Of a stretch of 64,000 nucleotides of DNA, positions 48,606 through 60,182 are shown piece by piece. The DNA is from Grifola frondosa (lineage: Eukaryota; Basidiomycota; Agaricomycetes; Polyporales; Grifolaceae), in contig LUGG01000005.1 of NCBI GenBank assembly GCA_001683735.1, positions 1,116,001 to 1,180,000 on the forward strand, written 5' to 3'. The notes beneath the pieces were generated by a model that saw only the letters and a program-made list of their open reading frames with translations, ran no database searches and was not told the origin of the DNA. The translations under genes were made by a program, and so were the position numbers. The first letter of the stretch is position 1. Each line of letters starts with the position of its first letter.

Positions 48606-49894
48606 TTAAGCAATGGGGAACGTCGATCCGCGTGCAGCAGTGATCCAGTTCGTGTCCGCATGCGGGAACTGGAACGCCATCACACCCGCGCCTGCAAATG
48701 AAATTAGCCCGTTAGCATACAACGAGATCAGCCAAGATCGGTATACGCACTCCATCCCTGCGACTTTGCTTGGGCAACACATGTGCCAAGGGTCTGCGGG
48801 TCCATGAAGCCGCTGCTTCCATCAGCGGTCGAACCGAGCTTGCCAATCACCAGACGCGAGAGCGGGATGCCCTAGTTGGCGATCTCGAACAGCGACGAGC
48901 TCGGGAACTGTCCGCCGGAGGTGGTCAACAGACCATTGCAGTCGGTGTACTCAGTAGCACCCTCTGCAGATGACGTCAGTGATGAAGAATGGAGTATGAG
49001 CACGAACAACTCACGGTCATAGAACTAGATATCGCGATCAGACTATGATCAGTATCATTCATTATATTAATATAGTACCGCATCATTTACCTGAATGTTA
49101 TACTGAAGGACTCGTGAGCAATTCATCCAAACAAACAAACGATTCACGACATACCCAGTCAATCATGCTGCCAACGTTCGCATCTACAATGTGGTATGCC
49201 TGAGGGTACGCCGTCGAGAACCATGGCGCCAGTGCTGAAATATAATTCCCATCAGCGCCTGTCACAACGATCCAGCATGGTGAAATTTACTGACGCGCAT
49301 GGGTGAGGATGAACTGGCCCTGAGGCAACTGAGTAAGCAGTGTCTGCGTGAACGTTGTCAACCACGCCTCAGCAGCCCCATTCTGCGCATTCATCGCGTC
49401 CAGGTCCTTAGTCAACATCGATCCCATCCAAGCCGTTGTTCAACACAAACTGCGCCATCGTGTTCGCAGTCGAAGTCGGGTCCACCCCTTGCGTCGGAGG
49501 CTCCTCCGTCGAACCGAAAGCCGAGACGATGATGCTGATCCCAGCACTCGAGTACTGCGACATGATGGTCGCACGCTGATCGGCGGGGAGCGCAGCTCAC
49601 GCGGCAGCCTGATCGACCGGCGCGCTGGACAGCAGGAACGCAAGTGCAACGACGTTGAAGCCCTGGTGCATCAGTGCGAATGACCCAGGACAGACAGAGA
49701 ACACAATGTACTCGTACCTTGACCTGGGAGGGGTCGGGCAACACGTTTTCGGACACGAACAAGTCACTGTAGACCAGGAAGGCAGGGCTCGGCGGAGCAC
49801 TACGAGCCCCAAGACCAGAAGTAACGGGTGCACCGTTAGCTCCGCCAAAGAAAGCGGCGATGAGAACGGTAGAGACGAGGGTCTTGACAAACAC
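48606..49894 (-). pseudogene. GH18 chitinase-like gene, copy A (inactivated)
   Basis: It aligns along its whole length with copies B and C: PSPAFLVYSDLFVSENVLPD, ISIIVSAFGSTEEP, NTMAQFVLNNGLDGIDVD, TCVAQAQS-like region and AFQFPHADTNWITAARGSTF. Damage: the expected start ATG is GTG at 49894 with no other near ATG; the Trp of the AAW-AALP segment is TGA at 49597-49599; and two bases are lost right after DGIDVDY, turning Tyr-Glu into TAA at 49408-49410. That removes the catalytic glutamate of the DxxDxDxE motif. These are not homopolymer sites, so I read this as true inactivation. Exon-intron layout is otherwise conserved. Confidence 0.88.
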
Positions 49895-49983
49895 TTTGCA
49901 ACGAGTAGTTGGGGAACTTGTTGGAAGGATAGGCAGTGGTAGGAGATGTGTGTCTGAGGGTTCTAGCAGTGGCAGGACGTCCT

Positions 49984-49989
49984 TTATAA
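49984..49989 (-). promoter_or_regulatory. TATA box upstream of GH18 copy A
   Basis: TATAAA on the - strand, about 90 bp before the former start. The leader differs from that of copies B and C. Confidence 0.45.
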
Positions 49990-50926
49990 CCGTTCACCCC
50001 GCGGTTAAGAGTACCCGGTATGGACCATGGGGCGTGATGTGATAGACAGTCGGCATCCCTAACGAATTACGATAAATTGTCATCTTGGATGAATCTCTAT
50101 ATGACCAGAGTATGGTTTATCTGAATGACCAAAGTACAGTCAAGCATGAGATCGTTGCTCATGACAGATGTCTTATGAATTATACCAGTTTCGTTGAGTC
50201 TAATTATTCAATTCTCCAGGTGCGAGTGTTCAGGGAAGCCTAAATTCAAGCTGTGGAGAAAACTGTGCGATCCGGCGAGTGCTTATTTTGCAGCTGTAAA
50301 TCATTGTAAAGTGTGTTTTTGAAATAATAAATAAGACGTACGCCATTGACGAAGTCAGCGCTTCGACAACATACATCCATAAGAATTAGGCCTTGAGCGC
50401 CACAACGTCAGCGCTCAGCTCTTGACTAGACCGTATTACTTGAAGATATGTTGGCATCACCGTTCCGAATTGGATGTTCGAGATGCCATAGACAAAGCCG
50501 GAAATAGCGCTACAATGCGCCTCCTACGTGATTGAAATGGGGAGTCTTTCAAGTCATAAACTGGTGAGAACTAGCTGCGAAGAGCAAGGAGGAGAACAAC
50601 CTCAGCACAGGAGTCTAATAACACTGACCTATCTGTGACTTCCGAACTTGAGCAGAACTGAACAGGAGACAAGGCTAGGCGAAGAGCGTTTGATTCTTTC
50701 GGCCATGTGGTCATCGAGATTGGGATCGTATGTTTTCGATCGTCGCGGTGGTCCGATTGACGCTTGCCTTGGCTAAAACTTTCAACTCTCCATGAGTGAA
50801 TAATCATATTGTACATGCCGCGCACCGACTGGAACACTGATGTTACTCTTTGGTTTATATTCTCGTTGATCACATGACACGGTAAGTCTCCGCTCAAACA
50901 TTCGCAGCTTGTGGTGTCTGTTTCCC

Positions 50927-51261
50927 AGGCATCGGTTCATAGGTCTGTCGACTGATTTTTTTAATATCTCCAACACTCCAGGCCACGTCGGATTTTTTAA
51001 TCAAAACCTGAAGAACCCAATTTGATAGCTTGAGTTGGTTATCCTAGAAGAGAAGCGTGCTTTCTAGGCTACGGTTCTGTGGGTTATTTCGGCCTCAAGC
51101 ATCGTAGTAGGACCAGGTGCACTAATACCGAGGCGCTACAAGCCAGTAAGTCTGCTCATCAGCGCCCGTGTCCCAAGCTTCTCACCCGTCCGAGTTAGAG
51201 TTCAGACGCCACTAGTACAAGATATTCAACGCCCCTCATTAGTGCCCTACTTTCCATGCTA
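50927..51261 (+). repeat. Inverted repeat, left arm (about 335 bp)
   Basis: It reads from AGGCATCGGTTCATAGG to CCCTACTTTCCATGCT. Its reverse complement recurs at 52076-52409 with many exact stretches, among them GCACTAATACCGAGGCGCTA, TTCTCACCCGTCCGAGTTAG and GGGTTCTTCAGGTTTTGAT (one orientation or the other). Differences are scattered substitutions and small gaps; I estimate above 80 percent identity by eye. Confidence 0.88.
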
Positions 51262-52075
51262 TATACCCATATGGATAGGCAAATAAATACAACATCCGAG
51301 GCCATCGAACGTGTGTGTGTGCACTCTTGAGATGATTTGCGTCGATGCCTATACGCCGATGCTCACATCTGCCGAGAACTTACAGGCGCGTTCGTCAAGG
51401 ATCGAGAATCGGCGCCCTGACGGAAAGACGCCAGTTGACATGACGCATGTCAAGCGAAGTAATTATTGTAATGCAATTTCTCGAAGAATGTATAGTTGAC
51501 ATTTGAATGTTCGCGTGAAAGACAGAAAATGTCAATTCATTTCGATTGTTTCAGGCGCTCGACCCCAGGCATCACGCGTACTAGCGAGTGGTGAGTTATA
51601 TCCTGAACAACGATTACAGTCTGTCCGCGTGAATAACCTCGTGTCTATGACCGCACACCACCTGCATACTAGGCAAGGGCGTCAGATGAAATCCCAGTTA
51701 AGCAGTATGATACCAATATCAATATCAGCAAGCTCTTCAAACGCTTGCGATGAAAGATTGATTTCATACTAGCCACTGCATCCCAGGCAATAATCGACCA
51801 CCGTGGCATTACCGGAGTTTCCGTTGTCTAGCCACACATATGAGGATTTCATAATTGATTGTCATGTCGGACTGCACTCAAACTGATGCTAATCTCCCTG
51901 TGGCACTTTCCAGGAACTCAAAGAAGCCTATCGCAGGGATAGATCATTAGGAGGACCCTCCGTTCCACATCCGACCCCAGGCTCATAGTACTTGGCTAAG
52001 CGTGCATCGAGGACGGGGAATGGTTGGATTTATATCTCCATACGCAACCAAAATCTATGAAAATACCCTTATTGT

Positions 52076-52409
52076 AGCATGGAAAGTAGGGCACTAGTGA
52101 GAGGCGTTGAACATCTTCTAGGCGTCTGAACTCTAACTCGGACGGGTGAGAAGCTTGGGACACGGGCGCTGATGATCAGACTTACTGGCTTGTAGCGCCT
52201 CGGTATTAGTGCACCTGGTCCTACTCATGATGCTTGAGGCCGAAATAACCTACAGAACCGTAGCCTAGAAGCAAATGCTTCTCTTCTAGAATAACTAACG
52301 CAAGCTATCAAGTTGGGTTCTTCAGGTTTTGATCACAGAATCCGACGTGGCCTGGAGTGTCGGAGATATTCAAAAAATCAGCCGATAGGCCTAGGAACTG
52401 ATGCTTGGA
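52076..52409 (-). repeat. Inverted repeat, right arm (about 335 bp)
   Basis: Reverse-complement partner of 50927-51261. Its outer end stops about 12 bp before the duplicated reductase fragment, so the rearrangement breakpoints nearly coincide. Confidence 0.88.
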
Positions 52410-52421
52410 GCTGTACCTGAC

Positions 52422-52541
52422 GAAGACATGGCGATTCCAAACACAGCCGGGGAGTATCGGTTGACGAAGGTCTGCATTGTCTGTTTTACCACTCTGCAAT
52501 AATTGACCAACTTGTGTTTCCAGTCGGAGGTATCTCACTGG
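52422..52541 (+). pseudogene. Fragment of the 46.4-47.9 kb reductase gene: exon 1, intron 1, start of exon 2
   Basis: ATG 52428 opens MAIPNTAGEYRLTK, then a GTCTGCATTGTCTG donor side, CTGCAATAATTGACCAA and a CAG acceptor, then TCGGAGGTATCTCACTGG for the exon-2 start. This matches the reductase at 47936-47820 including its intron, so it came from genomic DNA rather than cDNA. It lies in the opposite orientation and ends after about 120 bp. It cannot encode a working enzyme. Confidence 0.87.
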
Positions 52542-52728
52542 CATCAGCAAAACTCGAAACACTCCGATTTACCGAGTGATGAGAATGAAACCCGCAGGGT
52601 TATCGTGACCTTCATTATCTACAACATGAGTGAGTTCGTAACTCCATAAATAATCTTCTATCATATTCTCGTTAGACCGGGTGTCGTCAACCCCAGTCAT
52701 GTCATCAATTCCGCGCTTCTGCTCGGGG

Positions 52729-54031
52729 CTTAAGCAATGGGGAACGTCGACCCACGTGCAGCAGTGATCCAGTTCGTGTCCGCATGCGGGAACTGGAACG
52801 CCATGATACCCGTGCCTGCAAATGAAGATAGCCAATTAGCATAGAATGAGGTCGGTAGAGATTGGTGTACGCACTCCATCCCTGGGACTGTGCTTGGGCA
52901 ACACAGGTGCCGAGGGTCTGCGGGTCCATGAAGCCGCTGCCTCCGTCAGCGGTCGAACCGAGCTTGCCAATCACCAGGCGCGTGAGCGGGATGCCCTGGT
53001 TGGCGATCTCGAACAGCGACGAGCTCGGGAACTGCCCGCCGGAGGTAGTCAACAGACCATTGCAGTCGGTGTACTCAGTAGCACCCTCTGCAGACGATGT
53101 CAGCGAATAATTCAATAGAACACATGCAGAAACACTCACGGTCATAGAACTAAATATCGCAAATCACATCATGATTAGTATCATTCGTTATCTCGATTTA
53201 ATACCGCATCATTTACCTGAATGTTATACTAAAAGACAAGTGAGCAATTCGTCAAAGACAAATCAATAATTGAGGACATACCCAGTCAATCAAGCTGCCA
53301 ACATTCTTGTCTACAGTGTGGTACGCCTGAGGGAAGGCTGTCGAGAACCATGGCGCGAGTGCTGTGATATATTATGAGCTCCCATTACGATCGTCGAGTA
53401 GCGAAATAGTTACTGACGCGCATGAGTGAGGATGAACTGGCCCTGAGGCAGCTGAGTCCGCAACGTCTGCGTGAACGTCGTCAGCCATGCCTCAGCAGCC
53501 CCATTCTGCGCATTCATCGCGTCCAGGTCCTCGTAGTCAACGTCGATCCCATCAAGGCCGTTGTTCAGCACGAACTGCGCCATCGTGTTCGCAGTCGAAG
53601 TCGGGTCCACCCCTTGCGTCGTAGGCTCCTCGGTCGAACCGAAAGCCGAGACGATGATGCTGATCCCGGCACTCGAGTACTGCGACTTGATGGTTGCACG
53701 CTGGTCGGCGGGCAGTGCAGCCCAGGCCGCAGCTTGATCGAACGGCGCGCTGGACAGCAGGAATGCGAGTGCCACGACGTTGAAGCCCTGTAGGATAGCA
53801 CGTCAGCGCCAATGACCCAGCATACAGAATACAATATATTCTTACCTTGACCTGGGAAGGATCGGGCAGGACGTTGGCGGACACGAATGCGTCACTGTAG
53901 ACCAGGAAGGCAGGGCTCGGGGGAGCACTGCGAGCTACAAGACCGGAAGTAAGGGGTGCAGAAAGAACACCGCTCAGCGAAGCCAGCGCCGAGCAGGCAG
54001 AAACAAAGCGCGGAAGAGTGAAAGAGAACAT
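52729..54031 (-). CDS. Secreted GH18 chitinase-like hydrolase, copy B
   Basis: Exon 1 is 54031-53846, with a signal peptide (MFSFTLPRFVSACSALASLS, likely cleaved after GVLSA). Exon 2 is 53787-53418; small exons follow to the TAA at 52729, about 320 residues in all. Glycoside hydrolase 18 motifs: ISIIVSAFGSTEEP (the SxGG-like strand) and DGIDVDYED with D141, D144, D146 and catalytic E148. The C-terminal strand is AGIMAFQFPHADTNWI. The family cleaves beta-1,4-GlcNAc bonds in chitin or N-glycans by substrate-assisted catalysis. The short single-domain form without a chitin-binding module fits fungal chitinases or ENGase-like enzymes; which one is open. No stop or shift seen. TATAAATA lies about 110 bp upstream. 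Confidence 0.88.
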
Positions 54032-54139
54032 CCCTAGGCCAGAGGGTGATAGGTTAAGAAAAGAAAAAAGTAAAAGGAGTCGAAGAAGTAGAAAACGAAG
54101 GTCAGAACGGGAATGCCTTCTATCGTCGTGGTCTGCCCA

Positions 54140-54147
54140 TATTTATA
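54140..54147 (-). promoter_or_regulatory. TATA box of GH18 copy B
   Basis: TATAAATA on the - strand, about 110 bp before ATG 54031. The intervening leader (AG-rich, GAACGGGAATGCC) is shared with copy C. Confidence 0.5.
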
Positions 54148-54739
54148 CTGCGAGATGATGCCTGCGCAGCGCTCGGATGGCGGTGTGCTGCAGGCAGTGT
54201 AGACTAGGCTAGCTGGTTGAGAAGATGGTATCCCCGTAAACACAGGCACCGCCGATGGTAGTTATGTGCAAGGACTTTTGATGTCGGAATGAAACTCGAA
54301 CATGTCGCCGTTGGGTGACCCGGGCAGCGCTGAAGATGGGGTGCAAGCTCAGCACGTAGCGGTGAAAACTGGGACGTGAGGTATCAAGATGAGGAGCACC
54401 ATGAGAGATGCAAACGTCGTTCGCCGAGCTATGAGCATCGACTCATCGCCACAGTCGACTGCTTTTGGCGCCTGTGCAGCAGCGGAGACCTGTATGAAGA
54501 TGTTTTGATTAATCACTCCATCAGGAAAAAATTCTGACCCAGTAGTGCTACAGCTTGCAACATAGTTGCTGTAGTGCGTGTTGCTGTTCCCCTACTATAT
54601 TGTGCAACTGTAGCAGTATGCTTCAGCTCTGTTGCGCACTGTAGCAACCTCTATCTACTATATAGCACAATATAAACTTGCATCAACCAGTCACTTTTAA
54701 CAGATGTAGAAACATTATTATAACATGTTTTTTAATTTG

Positions 54740-54905
54740 ATCTATGATTGTGTCATAGCATCCAGCTGAAAATCATAATATAAGTGCCAAAACACAAAAA
54801 GTACATTTGTCCTTGTACCAGGTTTGAACCCGGCACATCTACAGCCATCCACCACTTTTCTTAACTCCAACAGCTCCATAACCACTTCACCATCTGAACA
54901 TGCAA
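54740..54905 (-). mobile_element. Possible tRNA-derived SINE
   Basis: On the - strand, GATGGTGAAGTGGTTATGG (A-box-like, about 54877-54893) is followed about 50 bases on by GGGTTCAAACC (B box, about 54820-54831) in a T-arm setting (CCGGGTTCAAACCTGG). The acceptor stem does not close and the spacing is too long for a plain tRNA, so a Pol III-driven SINE fits better. Ends are not resolved. Confidence 0.45.
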
Positions 54906-56090
54906 ATTTGATAATGTACATAAATAATAACACAGATAAAATGGACTTAGAACTTTTTTCGAAGCACTCCTCTCTCTTCATCAATCTGAAGTTAATGAAT
55001 ATGCTCTTTGTTTGTAAATTAATGCCAAGTGGTGATTGTTTCAAGGTTTTAGAATAACATAGGATGCTATATTGTTAACCAATCCCATATACACAGTCAG
55101 CAATAAATATTATATAAAGCCCAAGTTACTTTAGTAGCAGGCAAGATTCTCAGAGGACCACCTTAAGCAACAGTAGATTCCCCTTCTATCAACAGTAGGC
55201 TCTATAGTGCTGGCTCAGAACTATATCAGCTATAGTAGACTACAGGTGCTATCACTGTAAACTATATTGCACTATGGTGCATACACTTCATCCTACATTG
55301 TGCTACCATAGCTACTAGAGTCCTATATAGACTTGGCTGAGTGCAACAGCCTTAGAACTACTTTCCTGATGTCCATCAACGACTCGTAAGCAGAAGTTTG
55401 CCGTTCCGGTGCTTCGACCAGACAGTTGACCGTAACTACAGGACAACTAGTGACCGAAACTGCCACAGGTTGCTCGGAGAACGGAACACATTGGTGACGA
55501 ATTGATGAGCCGGGCTGAAGGTACATGTGGATGGATTGATCATTGATGCATTTGATCAGAGCCAGGCGATTTGAATGCCCGCCAAACCGCGCCCATTGAC
55601 GCGGAGATCGTAAACCTCGAAATTGATGGTGATCCTTACCTTAAGTTTGTTCAAAAGTGGAAATCACGCGTTGCGTGACAGGACGCGCATGTAACAATAT
55701 TCGTTGCCGCTTAGGCCTGTCACGTTCTTCGTGCCAATTCAGACTGAAATTCGTACGTACACACTCTTGAGCCTTCTAGCTTCAGACGTTGTACAAGGTT
55801 ATGTGAGGAAATATTTGAGTTGTACAACAGGTAAGTGTTTCTCTGTCCTCAGTGACTTGTTGAATGTATTGCTGACTATGATGTTATTTAAAAGAAAATA
55901 ATATTGCTGGCAGGCTCCGAGCATTAGATACCGCGGTAATTCCCAATCATGCACTGCAATATTTAACCACCTGCTCGAAAATGTGCGGTAGGATATGCTG
56001 AGCGCGGTTAATGATTGCAAACCGTCTCATCCCCGCTCTCAGGCGAAGGATACTCTATCTTGCAAAGTTTGTTTATTTCGATATACATAT

Positions 56091-56129
56091 GTATATATAT
56101 ATATATTAATTATATATATATATATATAT
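56091..56129. repeat. (AT)n microsatellite
   Basis: Two near-perfect AT/TA tracts flank TTAATT, giving a self-complementary stretch of about 40 bases. Confidence 0.9.
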
Positions 56130-56427
56130 GTAATTCTGATTATAACCTCTGCACATTTTGCTGATACGTGTGGGGAAACACGAGATAGCGTCAGAGTCCC
56201 GTAAACAATCACCACGAACATCTGCCGTCACCCGTCTGCGCGAATGTAATTCACACCATTCTCTAAGTAGTCTGCATGGTGCACATCACAATGCAGAATT
56301 TATTCGAGAGCAAAGTACAGCATGCAAATGAGGCTTTCAGTCAACGGACCGTCCCTGGGTCCTGCCGAGCAGGGATGCTATCGAAATGTATATCCCCTGA
56401 ACGGAGAATAGTGGTCTATGCGGAGCC

Positions 56428-58969
56428 TCACACCAGCGACCTCGTCCTGTACAACAGCACATACGCCGACGAATCCTCGCCTCCGCCGTCGAGCGTCGCC
56501 AGCTTCTCCTTGGGGAACAGCGACACTTTGTCATCGTCGAACTTGTACCAGTCCTCGTCGTCATCGTCCACCACCGGGCCAACCAAAGAAGACGATCCAG
56601 AGGCAGCGGAAGACGCGGGACGATGGAACACGCTCTTCTTCACGAACCCGATATAGTGTCCCGCGTCGGCCGCAGCACCCTTGTGCGTCACGATCGCTAG
56701 AGTAATGGGAGGAGTGAGTAATATCCGTCATGCAAGTCCATGGTATGAGACGTACCAATGAGCTCGTACTGCCCGGTGACGCTGCATCCAATATCGGCCT
56801 TCAATTCAGGATTCACGAGGGCCTCGAGTTCCTTTGCTTCCCGTTCCCTGTACACCGACTCGTCCTCCAGCGCCGCGCCGGCGACTGCCTTGCCCTTCTC
56901 CTCGCCCTCCGTCGCGGGCGCGGGCGCAGGTGCTTCGGACGTGCTGGGCGCGTTGGTGGCGTTAGTGTTCGCGCTCGCGCTCGCGTCCGCCATTTCGACG
57001 TCCGCGTCCTTGCTCGTGCCTGCAGCCAGCGCCGCTTTCGTGCGCTTGCGCACCTTCCGCCGCTCCGCGCGCTCCTTCTCGAATACCAGCAGCTTGCGGC
57101 TCACGGGGAGCAGCTTCTCCTTCAGCTCGTCCGTGACGATGTCTGTCGCGTCGAACTCGGTCGGGAACTTTACTCTGCGCTGTCGAATCGTGAGGTATCA
57201 GCAGGGAAGGCACAGAAGGTGGGTATAAGAGACTTGCCATAATTTTGGCCTTCTTGCCAATGTCCTGCCTCCACGCGAAGCGCACCATGTGCACCGTCAG
57301 GTAGGAAGGCAGGCGCGACAGACGAGACTTGGATGTATAGACAGCGTCACGTCCCAGAGAAGGCGAACGTTTCTCGATCTTGCCGTCGAGGGCCTAGTGC
57401 GAATTGTCAGCGATCTGTGCGATGATCTATCGGCGACCGATCAAGACTCACGTCCTTGATGCCCTGATGCATGTAATTTGTGGTGATTGAGATGTTGCAC
57501 TCGATCTTGAGGACCTTCTCGGTCGAGACAGTGGGCGGCTCTTCGGGAGCCTCATCGCACGTCAATCTGCATAGACATTGTTTCAATGAACAGAGCGAGC
57601 GCCGTGACTCTAGGGCACTCACTCGCGCCGCATCTCTCCGGACAGGAACTGCTCCACGAACTTCTTCGAGGGAGAAGACTCGGAAGATGGACCAGGTACC
57701 CCAGGGACCTCCTTGAGCGCATTTGTAAGCTGCACCCAGCACTCTTCGGCATCTGAATGATCCCGCATTTAATTTCGGACTATGCTGGGATTAGATGGGA
57801 ATTGGAGATACCTTGCTGAGCGTATGCGGCCATCATGCCTTTCGAGCTGCTACCTCTGCTGAACTCCGCAAACTGCGGGAACGCCTGGCGAAGAGCGGTG
57901 AGGAATGGACCGGGCACAATGGGTTCGGTTGTGTGTGACATGCTTGCATAGAGGTTCCGAAGCGCGATTGACAGCGTCGACGGGGCCCCTCTGCCGATAC
58001 GTCAATACAGAAAGATGTGGAATGTGAGATATATACGTACGCCTGGAGGGCAGTCTGTAGCTCTGGGATGGCGCGCATCGCCTGCAGAGTGGCGTTCATG
58101 TAACAAGTGTTGCCAAGATTTCTCAGACCGACTGGAAGTGACAGCTGCGTGGAGCATACATCATTAGCATCCATTCTCAAGCATCATCCGCGATTACTAG
58201 CCAGGGCCCGCAAGAACGAGCATCTTTCACATCAGAGAGAGTAGAATAGTACTTCGAACTTCAGATCTTCGACCTTTTATCGTCAGAAACGATTCGCCTC
58301 AATAAGAGGGTAAAGAGGGATGGCGGCACATAAATGGCTTTCAAAATGAGAGCGCATACACGCTAACGTAACGCAAGGAATACAAGGCGCGGGACTTACT
58401 GCTTCTGCAAGTTCGTCCATATCTGTTGTTAGACGGTAGTCAGCGAAGATCATAGAAGACGTGATGAATCCGTAGGAAAACGATATCATGTGTAAACTGG
58501 AGATATAGCGCGCAGGCACGACTGTGGGGTTGTATCTCCAGTAACACGCTATAATGAACTGATCAAGACGAACTGACCTTCAAGAAATACAACGGGTGTC
58601 GACGGAGGCTTTGGCAGTTCACCTGCAGCACCGATCACCATGAAGGTTTGTCCCTAGGAATTCAAAAGCTGTCAGCACTGCTAGGATCCATGGTGGCTGA
58701 AGAAATATATCCTGACTTCCTTCGGACCGACTTTCTTCCAGTCTGCATCATCCTGATCCCAGATGACATGGCTGTAAGTCAACATTAGTAGCATGAGCAA
58801 CTCGACGTACCTTCAAGACCCCGCCCTTGATCATAACTTTCATTCTCTCGGGCGGGACGCCTGTCACCTGGTAAACTGCGTCCTTGAACACGGTAGCAGG
58901 CTGTTCTGGATCGAGCTGTACATCGTGTACTTTTCCTGCATGTTTTATCTTGACTGCAAGGGGCGCCAT
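56428..58969 (-). CDS. UBP6: UBP6/USP14-type proteasome-associated ubiquitin protease
   Basis: ATG 58969 opens a ubiquitin-like domain (MAPLAVKIKHAGKVHDVQLD, VTGVPPERMKVMIKGGVLK). The peptidase follows: SLPVGLRNLGNTCYMNATLQ holds the catalytic Cys, DAEECWVQLTNALKEVPG the QD-E-type box, and DAGHYIGFVKKSVF the catalytic His. The end YVLLYRTRSLV stops at 56428. About ten exons. Ubp6 docks on the proteasome base through its UBL domain and trims ubiquitin from substrates. An Ala/Pro/Thr/Glu-rich insert (about 56860-57020) loops out of the catalytic fold and is not in yeast Ubp6 as I know it. It is divergent from the BAP31-like gene across 293 bp. Confidence 0.94.
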
Positions 58970-59217
58970 AGCTAGTGTATACTGGGAAAGAGCAAAAAGA
59001 GCAGTATTTGTTGCTCCTCGAACGCGTTCATTACGCGTCGAGTGGAAGGATCTAGATGCATTCCCGGGAATTGCCGTTTTTCGGCCGGGATGCCGGCCGG
59101 ACACCGGCTAATGACGTCGACGTGGCGGACGTGTTCGTGTTCGTCGCTCCAAGTCGCGGTGTTGCTGCGCCAGACGCTGTCCTCCTCGTTTTAACCGCCA
59201 TCTCCTCAATCGACTTT

Positions 59218-59223
59218 TATAAA
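59218..59223 (+). promoter_or_regulatory. TATA-like box before the BAP31-like gene
   Basis: TATAAA 40 bp before ATG 59263, in the 293-bp interval shared with the UBP6 promoter. Confidence 0.45.
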
Positions 59224-59262
59224 TCACATCTTATTCCCTCAAAATTTTTCCTGAACCTCAAG

Positions 59263-60182
59263 ATGACCGTGTAGTATGTCTTCATGTTCTCTTTCGATGT
59301 GGCCACTCCGTTCTTAAATCAGACATAATCCGTCCAGCTATACCCTCACGTTCATGCTCCTGGCCGCCGAGATGGCCACATTCTGTGTGTTGGTAGCACC
59401 TCTGCCACACGTAGTGCGCAAGAAACTTCTCCGCTTTCTTTCTGAGAGTCCATTTGTGGCCAAGTTTGCCTACGGTGTCAAGATTGCGTTCATGTACGTG
59501 AACTGCGCTCTCGAACCACATCCGCACACAATCACACCCATTAGATTCGTAGGAATCTTGTTCGTGGATGCGGTGCAACGGATGTGGCGCGTCACCGCTG
59601 AAGCAGACATCGCGAAGAGCAACGCATCAGGCGTCCAGGATGTCAGATCCGAAACTAACTTCGCCGCTCGCAAATTCTAGTATGTCATCTCCTCGAATCG
59701 ATATATGGGGTAGTATCTGACGTGTATTGTTTGCGCAGCTCGCAGCGCAATACTTATCTGACGGGATTCTGTCTCTTCCTGTCGCTCGTCCTGACACGCA
59801 CCTTCTACATTCTCCTCGACCTCGTTCATACCCAGGAGGAGTACGCCAAATTGAAGCAGGAGGTTCGCTCTTCTTTATTCATGGACGCGTAAATTCTCAT
59901 ATATCCTGCCCCATCAGGCAGCCAAGTCATCCCGTGGGCAGGTCGCTTCCCCAGATCAGAGCAAGCAGATCGAGGATCTCAAGAAGAAGCTCGCAGCGAG
60001 TGAAGCCAAGGCACGCGATTACGGTATGCGTGTCGTACCGTCCTTTTACTCTGAGACTTCTAACCTTCCTCATTTAAGATATCGTCAAGAAGCAAGCTAC
60101 TCAAAACGCGGCAGAGTATGACAGATTGGCCACAGAGTTCAATGCGAAAACGGGCGCAGTATCTGACAAGCGTGCGGATTGA
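59263..60182 (+). CDS. BAP31/Yet-family endoplasmic reticulum membrane protein
   Basis: Six exons (59263-59273, 59338-59493, 59545-59679, 59739-59862, 59918-60023, 60079-60182) sum to exactly 212 codons, 211 residues. The first exon is only 11 nt (ATG ACC GTG TA). Three membrane segments: YTLTFMLLAAEMATFCVLVA, VKIAFIFVGILFVDAVQRMW and LTGFCLFLSLVLTRTFYILL. A lysine-rich coiled coil follows (QIEDLKKKLAASEAKARDYD), ending SDKRAD without a clear KKxx signal. BAP31/Yet proteins are ER cargo and quality-control factors. The order of spans, LVAPLP...KLL...FLSESPFVAK loop and length all fit. It is divergent from UBP6. Confidence 0.93.

Larger units (their letters stand above)
49990..52421. other. 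2.4-kb spacer between GH18 copies A and B
   Basis: No gene seen. The main structure is a long inverted repeat, annotated separately. The 815-bp centre (51262-52075) has only short, frame-changing ORFs with no transposase motif. Confidence 0.55.
54250..56427. other. AT-rich island upstream of GH18 copy B and downstream of UBP6
   Basis: No protein gene seen. From about 54490 to 55345 the base composition drops sharply to AT-rich. Both flanks carry many scattered GTAGC/GCTAC and CTATAGT motifs in both orientations, as in ends of non-autonomous DNA transposons. A tRNA-like A/B-box pair lies inside. Further right, at 56091, is an AT microsatellite. Confidence 0.5.

Noticed and set aside
53422..53793. 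A + strand ORF of 123 codons (with twins at 61439 and 49348)
   Set aside because: It is the antisense shadow of GH18 exon 2 and appears in all three copies for that reason.
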